From assembly GCF_040812015.1 (NCBI RefSeq), contig NZ_JBFNXJ010000023.1, forward strand, positions 1 through 50,008: a stretch of DNA of 50,008 nt. Reading direction: 5' to 3'. The notes beneath the pieces are model-generated. The model saw only the letters and a list, made by a program, of their open reading frames with translations, was not told where the DNA came from and ran no database searches. Positions 15,808 to 23,799 of this stretch are shown piece by piece (the stretch's first letter is position 1; each line of letters opens with the position of its first letter). Source of the DNA: Chitinivorax sp. PXF-14. GTDB taxonomy: Bacteria; Pseudomonadota; Gammaproteobacteria; Burkholderiales; SCOH01. A program made the translations under genes and the position numbers.

Positions 15808-17667
15808 TCATTCAAGCTCCGAAGCAGAATCGTCAGGTTCTGATCGCACGGTGTCTACGTCAAACAACCCGTCCAGCATGTGTTTGCGCAGCAACTCGTC
15901 GGGTGACAGATAGATGCCTGTCGTTGACAGGTGAGCGTGACCCAGGTTGCGCATGGTAGCGCCGACGTCGGCGCCGCCGGCCAGGCCCAGCGTGGCGTGC
16001 GTGTGCCGCAACCAGTGCGTGCTCGCCAGCGCGAAGCGCTCAGCCGAGCCGGCATGCCCTTCGCGCGCCAGTTGCGTCGCGCAGGAGCGGAAGAAGGTTT
16101 TTAGGCTGGCATAGAGCGCGCCCGTACTCAGCGTGCGGCCGTCGCCGTGGCTCGGCGCCGCGAACGTCTCGTCACGGGTGCGGTCGAGCAGCGGCAGCTC
16201 GGGCGGCAAGGTGGTAAACCGGCCGTACAACCCGCGCGCGGCCAGGTAGCGGGTCAGCTCTGCCACCACCCGGTCGGCGAGCGGCACGCGGCGGGCGCGG
16301 CGGCCCTTGCCGATCACCTTGATGACCCAGTAGCCCTGGGCGAGACCATCGGTCACCACGTACTCGAGATCGCCGAGGCGCGCCTGGCACAATTCCGCGC
16401 GCCGTAGTCCGGTGCCGTACGCCAGGTACAGCAGGCAGCGGGTGCGTTGGCGGCTGTGCACCAGGTGCGGCGGATAGCTGCCCGGGGCCTCGATCCAGTT
16501 GAGCGCGAAGCGCCACTGCGCCGCGTTGAGCGCGTGGCTGGCGTCGACAGGCGGGGCGGGTGCCAGGCGCTGGCGCGGCACCGCGTCCCACGGATTGTCG
16601 GCCCAGTAGCGGACGCGCACCAGCCAGCCGCCGAAGGCCTGCAGGATGGTACGGCTGCGGTCCTGGCTACGCGCTGACGGTGCGGCGGCGAACGGCCGCC
16701 AATCGTCGCTGCCGCGGCGTCCCTTGTGACCGCCGAGCCAGGCCTCGCGCGGCTGGCGCCAGCGCCACTGGCTCGTGTCGCCGAGTTCGGCCAGGAAGGC
16801 GAGGTAGTCGGCGCAGTCGTTGACGCGCAGATCGGACAGCGCACGCTGCGCCTCAAAAATCGTCCACAGCAGAAAACGCTCCAATTCGGCGCGGTACGAC
16901 CGCAAGGTATGCGGCCGGCCGTGATACTGCGCCAGGTAACAGGCGATCGCCTCGCGATCGTTGCCGGCCTCGATCATCAGCCGCGAGCGCTCGGCCCGGT
17001 TGTAGCCCTGGCTGCCGTCCAGACGTGCGCTCTGTTCGAGCGGGTAGCGGATCTGCTCGAGCGGCTGCAGCGCACCGCCCGCGGCGGGCAGCGCCGAGCG
17101 TACGAAGCGGCGCGCCCTGAGCACCTGCTGGGCATCGCGCCACTCCGCCGGTAGATCCAGGCTGACGCGATGCTCCCAGCACCATCGCGTCAGCGCGGCC
17201 CCCTGTTTCGGCCCGACGCCGGCGAGCGAACGCCACCAGCGCGGGCCGGCATGATCGATCCAGGCGATGCAGTCGCCGACGCTGTGCAGTCCGTGCCGGC
17301 CCAGCCGCGCCACCGTGCGTGGCGGCCACCACTGCCACAGCGGCGCGGCGCGGGTCGGTTGGCTGCAGCCGGCCGCCAGCAACGACTCCAGTGCCGGCCC
17401 GAGGGCCGGCTGCCAGGGCTGGGCCAGCCGTTGCGCTAACGCTGTCTGCCCCAGCCGGATCGCGCGGGCCAGCAGTTGCTGTTTACGCGCCTCCAGCGTC
17501 TGGCGCAGCGTCCTGAGGCCCCCCTCGGCGCCGTAGCGCGCCACCAGCACTGCCATCGGCAATCCCTGGCACCGGCCGCGCAGCAGCGCGCAGTCCTCGA
17601 TCGACATTGGCTCATCCGCCGGTGGCGGATCGGGCATCAGGGCCCGCAGCAGATCGGGGCTCGTCAT
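15808..17667 (-). CDS. Plasmid-type tyrosine recombinase/integrase
   Basis: This is a 619-residue site-specific recombinase with a C-terminal phage-integrase domain. The catalytic set is visible: Arg in YGTGLRRAELCQ (about residue 420), His-x-x-Arg in HWLRHTHATLGL (about 550-553) and Tyr in STTGIYLS (about 585). The N-terminal 350 residues are a large arm or DNA-binding region (SLAGVGPKQGAALTRWCWEH). The start at 17667 (MTSPDLLRALMPDP) is chosen because it overlaps the upstream gene as ATGA. A longer frame exists but is antisense-like in composition. Large recombinases of this type occur beside kfrA-like genes on betaproteobacterial plasmids; resolution of plasmid multimers is a possible role. 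Confidence 0.88.
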   Translation of the reverse strand: MTSPDLLRALMPDPPPADEPMSIEDCALLRGRCQGLPMAVLVARYGAEGGLRTLRQTLEARKQQLLARAIRLGQTALAQRLAQPWQPALGPALESLLAAGCSQPTRAAPLWQWWPPRTVARLGRHGLHSVGDCIAWIDHAGPRWWRSLAGVGPKQGAALTRWCWEHRVSLDLPAEWRDAQQVLRARRFVRSALPAAGGALQPLEQIRYPLEQSARLDGSQGYNRAERSRLMIEAGNDREAIACYLAQYHGRPHTLRSYRAELERFLLWTIFEAQRALSDLRVNDCADYLAFLAELGDTSQWRWRQPREAWLGGHKGRRGSDDWRPFAAAPSARSQDRSRTILQAFGGWLVRVRYWADNPWDAVPRQRLAPAPPVDASHALNAAQWRFALNWIEAPGSYPPHLVHSRQRTRCLLYLAYGTGLRRAELCQARLGDLEYVVTDGLAQGYWVIKVIGKGRRARRVPLADRVVAELTRYLAARGLYGRFTTLPPELPLLDRTRDETFAAPSHGDGRTLSTGALYASLKTFFRSCATQLAREGHAGSAERFALASTHWLRHTHATLGLAGGADVGATMRNLGHAHLSTTGIYLSPDELLRKHMLDGLFDVDTVRSEPDDSASELE

Positions 17668-18260
17668 GGGCTTGCGCCCTTGCGCTGGGCCAGCACCGCA
17701 CCCCGGTACAGTGCGCCCTTGGCCTCGGCCGTGGCCATCCACGGCGCCAGCCACCACTGCGTGCCGACCGCACCGTCGGTGAGCTCGCGCCAGCGCTGCA
17801 GCCGCTGCTTGGCGTCGTACAGGCTGGCCATCACCTCCGGCACCACAAAATACCGCGCCAGGCTGCCCGGGTAGGGCTGGTGCACCAGCTGCGCGCCCAC
17901 CGTCAGCGCGTCGACCGCCAGCAGGGCGCGCGCTGCCGCGCCGTAGCGTGCCCGCGTGTCGTGTTCGCCCAGGCAATACACCACGGCGGCCACCGGGTGC
18001 CAGGGATCGGGGTCAGTCGGGTCGACGGCGCCGAGGTCGTAGCGCGCCTGCAGCAGGGCGCCTACGCGCCGGAACGCCACCGCATCGCGCGCCAGGTCAT
18101 TCTCCCGGTCGTCGCCCGAGGCGGCACGGCCGGCATCGCTCTTGCCGACACCGGTCAGGGCCCAGACCTGGCCCTCGATGCGGAACAGGTCGGCGTAATA
18201 GATGGTGTCGGCGTGCTCGCTGAGCACGAGATGGGCAGCAAAGGCAGGTGGCATCGGCAT
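17664..18260 (-). CDS. Hypothetical protein in an operon with the plasmid integrase
   Basis: The 198-residue protein is of unknown family and overlaps the integrase start by four bases, so the two are co-translated. It has no membrane helix and is rich in Ala, Trp and Tyr (LSEHADTIYYADLFRIEGQVW near the start; WWLAPWMATAEAKGALYRGA near the end). It is transcribed divergently from kfrA across a palindrome-rich promoter region. It may assist the recombinase, but that rests only on gene order. Confidence 0.72.
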   Translation of the reverse strand: MPMPPAFAAHLVLSEHADTIYYADLFRIEGQVWALTGVGKSDAGRAASGDDRENDLARDAVAFRRVGALLQARYDLGAVDPTDPDPWHPVAAVVYCLGEHDTRARYGAAARALLAVDALTVGAQLVHQPYPGSLARYFVVPEVMASLYDAKQRLQRWRELTDGAVGTQWWLAPWMATAEAKGALYRGAVLAQRKGASP

Positions 18261-18327
18261 GGCAGGGCTCCTGGGGTGGCGGGACGGTGCAACACCCGGC
18301 CATTTTAGCGCCTTTTTTTCGGACTAG

Positions 18328-18347
18328 GTGATAACAATAGTTATCAC
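18328..18347. promoter_or_regulatory. Palindromic operator in the kfrA/integrase divergent region
   Basis: Arms GTGATAAC and GTTATCAC are separated by AATA. This perfect 8-base inverted repeat lies between the divergent integrase operon and kfrA, and is the likely binding site for a regulator, possibly KfrA itself. Confidence 0.6.
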
Positions 18348-18374
18348 GTTGTGTAATATTTTTAGCATTGCGAA

Positions 18375-18400
18375 ATTAGCTAATAGCTAATAGTATTAGC
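18375..18400. promoter_or_regulatory. Second cluster of palindromes before kfrA
   Basis: ATTAGCTAAT (18375-18384) is a perfect palindrome. It is followed by GCTAATA-G-TATTAGC (18386-18400), a 7-base inverted repeat. Both share the TTAGC/GCTAA core and lie within 45 bases of the kfrA start, as expected for an autorepressor operator. Confidence 0.6.
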
Positions 18401-18416
18401 CGAGAAAGGAGGCCGC

Positions 18417-19385
18417 ATGGCACGTAATCCCAATGAAACTGAGGCCCTGGCGTGGGACGCCTGCGACACCATCGGTGCGCGCGAACTGCGCAAACCGACG
18501 GTCGAGGAGGTGATGGCCCACATGGGCAAGCGCAACCCGACCATCGCCGGGCGCGTGATCAACGAATGGATGGCGGCGCGGTTGCACGAGGCGCTGGCCG
18601 AGCCGGACAGTGCGTTGAAGCGAGCCGTGGCCACGGTGATGGAACTGGCGATGCGCGAGGGACAAGCCACGCTCGAGGCGGAGCGGGCCACGCTGCTGGC
18701 CGCCCAGGAGCGCGCGCAGCTGGCCATCGACGCGGCCGAGGCGCGTGTCGCCACGATCGAGGGCGAGGCGGCCACGGCCCGCCAGGCGCAGGCGCTGGCA
18801 CTGGCCGCGCAGGAGGCGACGCAGGCGCAGCTGCAGCAGCAAGTCGACACGCTGTCTGGGCAGCTGGACAGTGCCCAGACAGCGCAGCGCGAGACGCAGG
18901 CGGCGCTGGCCACGGAACGCGAGGGGCGGCTGCAGGAGGGGCGGCTGCAGGATCAGCAGCGGCAGGTATTGATGCGCGAGGTGGCGCTGGCGCGCGACGA
19001 GCTCGAGCAGCAGGCGGGCCAGCACCAGGCCGAGGTGCAGCGCCTGGTGCGCATGACCACTGTGCTCAGCGACGCCAACGCGCGCCAGCACGACGAGCTG
19101 GCATTGATGCGGGCGCGGCTGGACAAGACGACGCACGAGTTGTCGACCGCCGCGGCCCAGCTCGAGCAGGCGCGCCACGAGATAGAGGGCCAGACAGCCC
19201 GGGCGACGCAACTGGCCGAGCAGCTGCAGGCGGAGCTCGGCCGGCGCGCCGGCGCCGAGGCGGCGGTGCAGCAGCACGAGGCCGAGGTCGGGCGCTTGCG
19301 GGGGCGTGAGCAGGAGTTGCTGGAGGGGGTGGTAACGCTGCGGTTGCAGCTGCAGGCGGCAGCGGCCGTTAGTCGGCCTGCCTAG
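18417..19385 (+). CDS. kfrA: KfrA-like DNA-binding protein with long coiled coil
   Basis: The 322-residue protein has an N-terminal DNA-binding domain of the KfrA type (LRKPTVEEVMAHMGKRNPTI, residues about 25-60). A nearly uninterrupted Ala/Gln/Glu-rich coiled coil then runs to the end. KfrA of IncP plasmids is a plasmid-specific nucleoid-associated protein that represses its own gene and aids stable inheritance. The AAAGGAGG site at 18406-18413 fixes the start. Two palindromic operators lie just upstream. The low-complexity coding sequence gives long meaningless reading frames in other phases. Confidence 0.88.
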   Translation: MARNPNETEALAWDACDTIGARELRKPTVEEVMAHMGKRNPTIAGRVINEWMAARLHEALAEPDSALKRAVATVMELAMREGQATLEAERATLLAAQERAQLAIDAAEARVATIEGEAATARQAQALALAAQEATQAQLQQQVDTLSGQLDSAQTAQRETQAALATEREGRLQEGRLQDQQRQVLMREVALARDELEQQAGQHQAEVQRLVRMTTVLSDANARQHDELALMRARLDKTTHELSTAAAQLEQARHEIEGQTARATQLAEQLQAELGRRAGAEAAVQQHEAEVGRLRGREQELLEGVVTLRLQLQAAAAVSRPA

Positions 19386-19471
19386 CTTCGGGATTTGGCG
19401 CTAAGTGTAGCGGATCAATAACATCGGCCTCCCGACCCAATCACGTTGACCGATGCAGAGCGACAACGCTT

Positions 19472-19487
19472 GTTTCTACGTAGAAAC
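19472..19487. promoter_or_regulatory. parS: Distant parS-like site
   Basis: The 16-base palindrome GTTTCTACGTAGAAAC is identical to the four copies beside parB, 12.6 kb away. It lies 85 bases after kfrA and before the WGR-like gene. A matching site this far from parAB suggests that ParB also loads here. Confidence 0.82.
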
Positions 19488-19553
19488 AAAAACCCAAGCC
19501 TTCTGATGATCTAGCTGCATTCGTTGGGCGGTGGGTGTTGCCTAACCTGCCAC

Positions 19554-19787
19554 TCAGCTGTTCCCGGTCAGCAGCGTGTAGTTGTGCTTGCGCCGCAATT
19601 TGTCGAGCGCGGCAAGCTTGCGGCGCCCCTCTGCCTCGCTCTGCATTGATGTGATGCGAATTTGACCAAGGCGGCTTGCGCGGCCGCCATAGCTGCGCAT
19701 CAGCAGCAAGTCGCCGAGCAGATCATAGTACAGTGTTGCCGTGTAATAGCGGGTCTCGCTCATCCAACGAAGATGCTTCACGATCAT
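19554..19787 (-). CDS. Small WGR-like domain protein
   Basis: The 77-residue protein resembles a single WGR domain, a small beta fold named for Trp-Gly-Arg that is thought to bind nucleic acid. The matching region is RYYTATLYYDLLGDLLLMRS followed by YGGRASRLGQIRI, with Tyr in place of the first Trp of WGGR. The tail (RRKLAALDKLRRKHNYTLL) is the usual closing helix and strand. WGR-like small proteins are common on betaproteobacterial plasmids; their function is not established. Confidence 0.6.
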   Translation of the reverse strand: MIVKHLRWMSETRYYTATLYYDLLGDLLLMRSYGGRASRLGQIRITSMQSEAEGRRKLAALDKLRRKHNYTLLTGNS

Positions 19788-19952
19788 TTACACCCCTCCT
19801 GCCCGTTTCATCATCGACTGACGCAAACCCCTGTTTCGCTTTCCGGAAATCCGTTGCCAAGGTCGCTTTCCCACAAGATATCCCCATAAACCGTGGATAA
19901 CTGTTGGCGTTTTCGGCGTGACGATAACGCCTGATCCTGACATCCAAACGAA

Positions 19953-20817
19953 CTACCTGATTCCGTTCGTACGATACTCCTCGAAGTCAGACCACCCGGC
20001 TGTGTAGTTATGCTGATTTCGATCGAGCTCTTGCCAAAATCGCCCGCGTTCGCCGACGTCTTGGCGTGTTTCGGCAACCTCGCGAGCAATTGCATTTATA
20101 TCGTTCGTACGTAAAGCGCGCTCCAACTCATGCCGGCGGTAAATGGAGAAATATCCGTTGTCGCCGCGCCGTTTTGCCTTGATCCATTCGGAGCCATGCC
20201 GGTCGAATTCCAGCAGCGCGGTGGCAGTGGCGATGACCTTTGCCGGTTCCGGTACGGAACCAAAGGTTTGAGTGACAAGCTCCGCGATTTCCTTTGCGTG
20301 GCGCTCGGCGGCTTCGCGTTCGGCCTTCACGGCAGCGGCCTTGGCGTTTCGCTGTGCCACCTCGAAGCCCCCGTTCAGAGTGTCGAAGAATCGGGCCACC
20401 TCGAGCAGAAACTCCCTTTCGACTTCCGGTATGCTGACGCCCGATAGCCCATCCACCAAGCTAAGTACGTCGCGCGCTGCCGTCGCCACCCGGGCGGCGT
20501 TCGTACGAAAAGCTTTCGCCCGCTTTTCTCCCTGGAATCCCGAAACCAGTTTCTGCTGAATCAGCGGGAGCAGGCGGCGGGCATCCACGGCCAATCGCTT
20601 GCCCTGCCCCGCTGATTTCCCTGTCTTCGGCGCGGGTAAATACACGGGCCTTTCAACGATCTTCTCGACCTCGACTACTTGTTTCACAACCTTCTCGACC
20701 ACGGCAGGCGTCGCGGCGGTCTCGGCAGCGGCCAAGGCCGCAGTCAGCGCTTCCTTTTGACGCAGACGCCAGGCTCTTGCCCGCTCGGCGTCCGGGTTTC
20801 TTGAGAGAGGTAGGCAT
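19953..20817 (-). pseudogene. Plasmid protein of unknown function with a probable single-base frameshift near its start
   Basis: The open frame from TTG at 20735 gives 260 residues, with a Glu/Val/Lys stretch (VVEKVVKQVVEVEKIVERPV) and a mainly helical body. No family is recognised. Upstream, ATG at 20817 begins MPTSLK in one frame, while the main frame continues upstream as NPDAERARAWRLRQKEALTA. Removing one A from the run at about 20797-20799 would join them into a 287-residue protein. The span is 865 bases, one more than a multiple of three. This is therefore either a frameshifted gene or a sequencing error, or else a TTG start is used. The motif CGTACGAAC occurs three times in the coding strand, each time encoding Arg-Thr-Asn. 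Confidence 0.6.
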
Positions 20818-20832
20818 CGAGGTTATGAATTT

Positions 20833-20893
20833 ATCGAACGTACGAATTAGATGCTATACCGTTCTCCGCCGGCGTCAATATCGTACGCACGAT
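20833..20893. promoter_or_regulatory. Candidate operator pair upstream of the 19953-20817 gene
   Basis: ATCGAACGTACGAAT (20833-20847) and ATCGTACGCACGAT (20880-20893) are related imperfect palindromes built on CGTACG. They lie 16-76 bases before the presumed ATG. The same CGTACGAAC core recurs inside the gene, so one regulator could bind all the copies. Confidence 0.4.
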
Positions 20894-20899
20894 AATAAC

Positions 20900-21204
20900 G
20901 GCATCTTGGGTGCCTGACCGAGAAGTGCGAATCCTGAATCGCCGCGGTCACATCTTCCGCTGCGGCGGAAGACTGAGATCCGCCATGCACTGTGCCGGTT
21001 CACGAATTGGAGTCGTGGTGTCCAATTGCCCCGGTTCCACCTGTGCGGGTTGCGGTCGGACTTGGTCGGCATTACCGACTTGCTGCAAGAGAATCGCGAT
21101 ACGAGCGACATCGCTTCGTGCCAAAAAAGTCCTGACCGAAGTTGACACCGCGTACTGGAAGGTAGAGACTGGCAATAAAGCCTGACACATTTGCCCAATA
21201 CCAG
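20900..21204. other. Stretch without a supported gene
   Basis: Short frames exist on both strands but none has a recognisable domain or ribosome-binding site. The last plus-strand codons before 21184 (KVLTEVDTAYWKVETGNKA) look protein-like and may be the remnant tail of a lost gene. Confidence 0.4.
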
Positions 21205-21235
21205 AAAGCCCAAGAGCTGCGAACTCTTGGGCTTT
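21205..21235. terminator. Strong bidirectional hairpin terminator
   Basis: A perfect 12-base stem, AAAGCCCAAGAG with CTCTTGGGCTTT, encloses a 7-base loop (21217-21223). A-tracts and T-tracts at the stem ends suit factor-independent termination on either strand. It separates the plasmid-backbone genes from the restriction region. Confidence 0.7.
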
Positions 21236-21304
21236 CGCCATTCAGCGTCGCGCGTCTGTGTAAGTATGACGTTTCTGGAATAATCGGGGCACGATTATTA
21301 AGAC

Positions 21305-21604
21305 TTAGTGCGCTTTCGTCGTTGTGTCATCGTGGCGACGCGCTAGGACAGCGGGGAACGGGATGACGTTTTTGGGCGCTGGATCCTCCTCCCCGGTTCG
21401 CCACATCCTCATGACAAAACCCAGTTGCGCGAGGCGGGTAGCGGCCTTCTCGAGTAAGTGGTCGAGCGCACTCCAGTTAGTCGGTTTGTTTGTACAGTCG
21501 ATCACAACAAATTGGAAAAACTGGTGAGACAGATGGGCGAAGGACTCAATCACACCGGCAAAACTGTCTTGAGACTCGGTGCTTTCGTCGTCAGGGACGG
21601 TCAA
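21305..21604 (-). CDS. Hypothetical protein
   Basis: This 99-residue product has no recognised family. It is acidic at the N-terminus (MTVPDDESTESQDSF), has an amphipathic helical middle (WSALDHLLEKAATRLAQLGF), and a proline-containing segment (NVIPFPAVLARRHD) near the end. It reads away from the hsd operon and sits between the strong terminator and the hsd upstream repeats. The composition is protein-like, but no ribosome-binding site is strong. Confidence 0.45.
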   Translation of the reverse strand: MTVPDDESTESQDSFAGVIESFAHLSHQFFQFVVIDCTNKPTNWSALDHLLEKAATRLAQLGFVMRMWRTGEEDPAPKNVIPFPAVLARRHDDTTTKAH

Positions 21605-21640
21605 ATATACAGTTAGCTTCCGGCCTTGAAGTTCGGGCTA

Positions 21641-21759
21641 TGTGCAAAATAAGGTTGGAATTCTGAATCTACGCCAAACGTGATAACTCTCCGTTTTGTG
21701 CAAAACATGGTTGAAAGTTTCCATCAGTCTGGTATTCTGTTTTGTGCAAAACTTGGTTG
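21641..21759 (+). repeat. Three direct repeats upstream of hsdM, likely regulatory
   Basis: Copies lie at 21641-21660, 21694-21713 and 21740-21759, each with the pattern TTTTGTGCAAAACWTGGTTG; the first is the most degenerate. The core TTTTG-TG-CAAAA is itself an inverted repeat. Starts are spaced 53 and 46 bases apart, and the last copy ends nine bases before the hsdM start. They look like binding sites for a regulator controlling the restriction operon. No such regulator gene was recognised nearby. Confidence 0.65.
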
Positions 21760-21768
21760 GAGAACCAC

Positions 21769-23799
21769 ATGGCAGAACAGACAGGCTCGGGCGCATCGCT
21801 GGCGGATTTCATCTGGAAAAACGCCGAAGACCTTTGGGGTGATTTCAAGCACACGGATTTCGGCAAGATCATCCTGCCGTTCACGCTGCTGCGCCGTTTG
21901 GAATGCGTACTGGAACCCACCCGCGAAAGCGTTCGAGAAAGTCATGCCGCCTTCAAGGATGCCGGGATCGATATTGATCTAGTGCTCCGTCAGGCCACAC
22001 GCTACCCGTTCTACAACACGTCAGAATACGCGCTGGCCACACTGGGTAGCACAAAGACCCGCCAGAACCTCCAAGACTACATCGCCCACTTCTCGGACAA
22101 CGCCCGCATCATCTTCGAGCAGTTCGACTTCACGAACACCGTCATTCGTCTCGACAAGGCCGGTGTCCTCTTCAAGATTTGCAAGAATTTCGCCGGTATC
22201 GATCTGCATCCGGAGGCGGTGCCGGATCGCGTGATGAGCAACCTCTACGAGCATCTGATCCGCCGATTTGGTGCCGAGGTCAATGAAGGGGCTGAGGACT
22301 TCATGACGCCCCGCGATGTGGTGCATCTGGCCACGGCCCTGCTGCTTGACCCGGACGACGCTCTGTTTGAATCGAATCCCGGCCTTATCCGTACCCTGTA
22401 TGACCCGACGTGTGGCACGGGCGGCTTTCTGACCGACGCCATGAACCACGTTGCCGAGTACGGCAATCGTTTCAAAGTTCCGCCCGTGCTTGTTCCTCAT
22501 GGACAAGAGCTTGAGCCGGAAACTCATGCCGTCTGTCTGACCAGCATGTTGCTGCGCACCCTCGAATCCGATCCTGGCCGCGACCTGTCAAAGAACATCC
22601 GTCTGGGCAGTACGCTCTCCAATGACCAGTTCGCCAACGAGCGCTTCCATTACTGCCTCTCAAATCCTCCCTTCGGCAAGAAGTGGGAGAAGGATTCAGA
22701 CGCCGTAAATGCCGAGCACAAGGAAAAGAAGTACGACGGTCGTTTTGGCCCCGGCCTGCCGCGCATCAATGATGGCTCGATGCTGTTCCTGATGCACTTG
22801 GCCAGCAAGCTGGAGTTGCCTGAGAACGGCGGTGGCCGTGCCGCCATCGTGCTATCAGGGTCGCCGTTGTTTAACGGCGGGGCTGGCTCAGGGGAGTCTG
22901 AGATTCGCCGCTGGCTGCTGGAGAACGATCTGGTGGAAGCCATCGTGGCGTTGCCCACTGAAATCTTCTTCCGCACCGGCATCGGCACCTATCTCTGGAT
23001 TCTCTCGAACAAGAAGGACGGGCGCAGGGAAAATCGCGTCCAACTCATCAACGCCACCGGCTTCTGGTCGTCGATCAAGAACGAAGGCAACAAGCGCCGG
23101 ATCGTGGATGACGAGCAGCGCCGCCAGATTGTCGACATCTATGCCGCTGCCGAAAACAGCGATGTTTCACGGATGATCGATTACCGCACCTTCGGCTATC
23201 GCCGTATCAAGGTGTTGCGCCCGCTGCGCATGTCCTTGGTTGTTGATGACGCTGGACTGTCCAAACTGCAAGACGAAAAGGCTTGGCAGAAGCTCTCTCC
23301 GGAGCATCAGCAAGTCTGGCTGGGAGCATTGCAGCAACACATGGGCACTACCCATCTCTTTGCCTGGGCAGAATCCTTTGCCGATGAAACGGTGCGTTCA
23401 GCATTGGCTTCTGGCAAGGTCATCAAGGCGGGCAAGACCTTCGTCAAGGCGCTAACCAACGCCTTTGGCGTGCGCGATCCACAGGGCGAACCAGTGCTCG
23501 ATGCCGATGGTGCAGTTGTCGCCGATCCTGAATTGACCGACTACGAGAACGTGCCGCTGACCGAAGACATCCGCGACTACCTGGCCCGTGAAGTCCTGCC
23601 ACATCTGCCGGATGCCTATATCGACGAAACCTTCCGCGACGACAACGACAAGGCCATTGGCCGCGTCGGCTACGAGATCAACTTCAACCGCTTCTTTTAC
23701 CAGTACGTGCCGCCGCGCAAGCTGCATGAAATCGATGCGGAGCTGAAGCAGGTTGAGTCGGAAATTGCTGCGCTACTGGCTGAGGTTGCGACGGAATAA
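21769..23799 (+). CDS. hsdM: Type I restriction-modification methyltransferase subunit HsdM
   Basis: This 676-residue N6-adenine methyltransferase works with HsdS to modify, and with HsdR to restrict, DNA. The SAM motif DPTCGTGGFL is at residues 212-221 and the catalytic NPPFG at about 299-303. The N-terminal helical domain (SLADFIWKNAEDLWGDFKHT) is typical. The start at 21769 (MAEQTGSGAS) is preferred. An in-frame TTG nine codons earlier lies inside the third upstream repeat. The stop shares one base with the next start (TAATG). Confidence 0.96.
   Translation: MAEQTGSGASLADFIWKNAEDLWGDFKHTDFGKIILPFTLLRRLECVLEPTRESVRESHAAFKDAGIDIDLVLRQATRYPFYNTSEYALATLGSTKTRQNLQDYIAHFSDNARIIFEQFDFTNTVIRLDKAGVLFKICKNFAGIDLHPEAVPDRVMSNLYEHLIRRFGAEVNEGAEDFMTPRDVVHLATALLLDPDDALFESNPGLIRTLYDPTCGTGGFLTDAMNHVAEYGNRFKVPPVLVPHGQELEPETHAVCLTSMLLRTLESDPGRDLSKNIRLGSTLSNDQFANERFHYCLSNPPFGKKWEKDSDAVNAEHKEKKYDGRFGPGLPRINDGSMLFLMHLASKLELPENGGGRAAIVLSGSPLFNGGAGSGESEIRRWLLENDLVEAIVALPTEIFFRTGIGTYLWILSNKKDGRRENRVQLINATGFWSSIKNEGNKRRIVDDEQRRQIVDIYAAAENSDVSRMIDYRTFGYRRIKVLRPLRMSLVVDDAGLSKLQDEKAWQKLSPEHQQVWLGALQQHMGTTHLFAWAESFADETVRSALASGKVIKAGKTFVKALTNAFGVRDPQGEPVLDADGAVVADPELTDYENVPLTEDIRDYLAREVLPHLPDAYIDETFRDDNDKAIGRVGYEINFNRFFYQYVPPRKLHEIDAELKQVESEIAALLAEVATE

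Noticed and set aside
18396..19309. Long frames in other phases across kfrA
   Set aside because: They arise from the repetitive Ala/Gln/Glu coding of the coiled coil; KfrA is the supported reading.
20948..21241. Minus-strand frame of 97 codons
   Set aside because: It starts inside the terminator hairpin region and shows no domain or ribosome-binding site.
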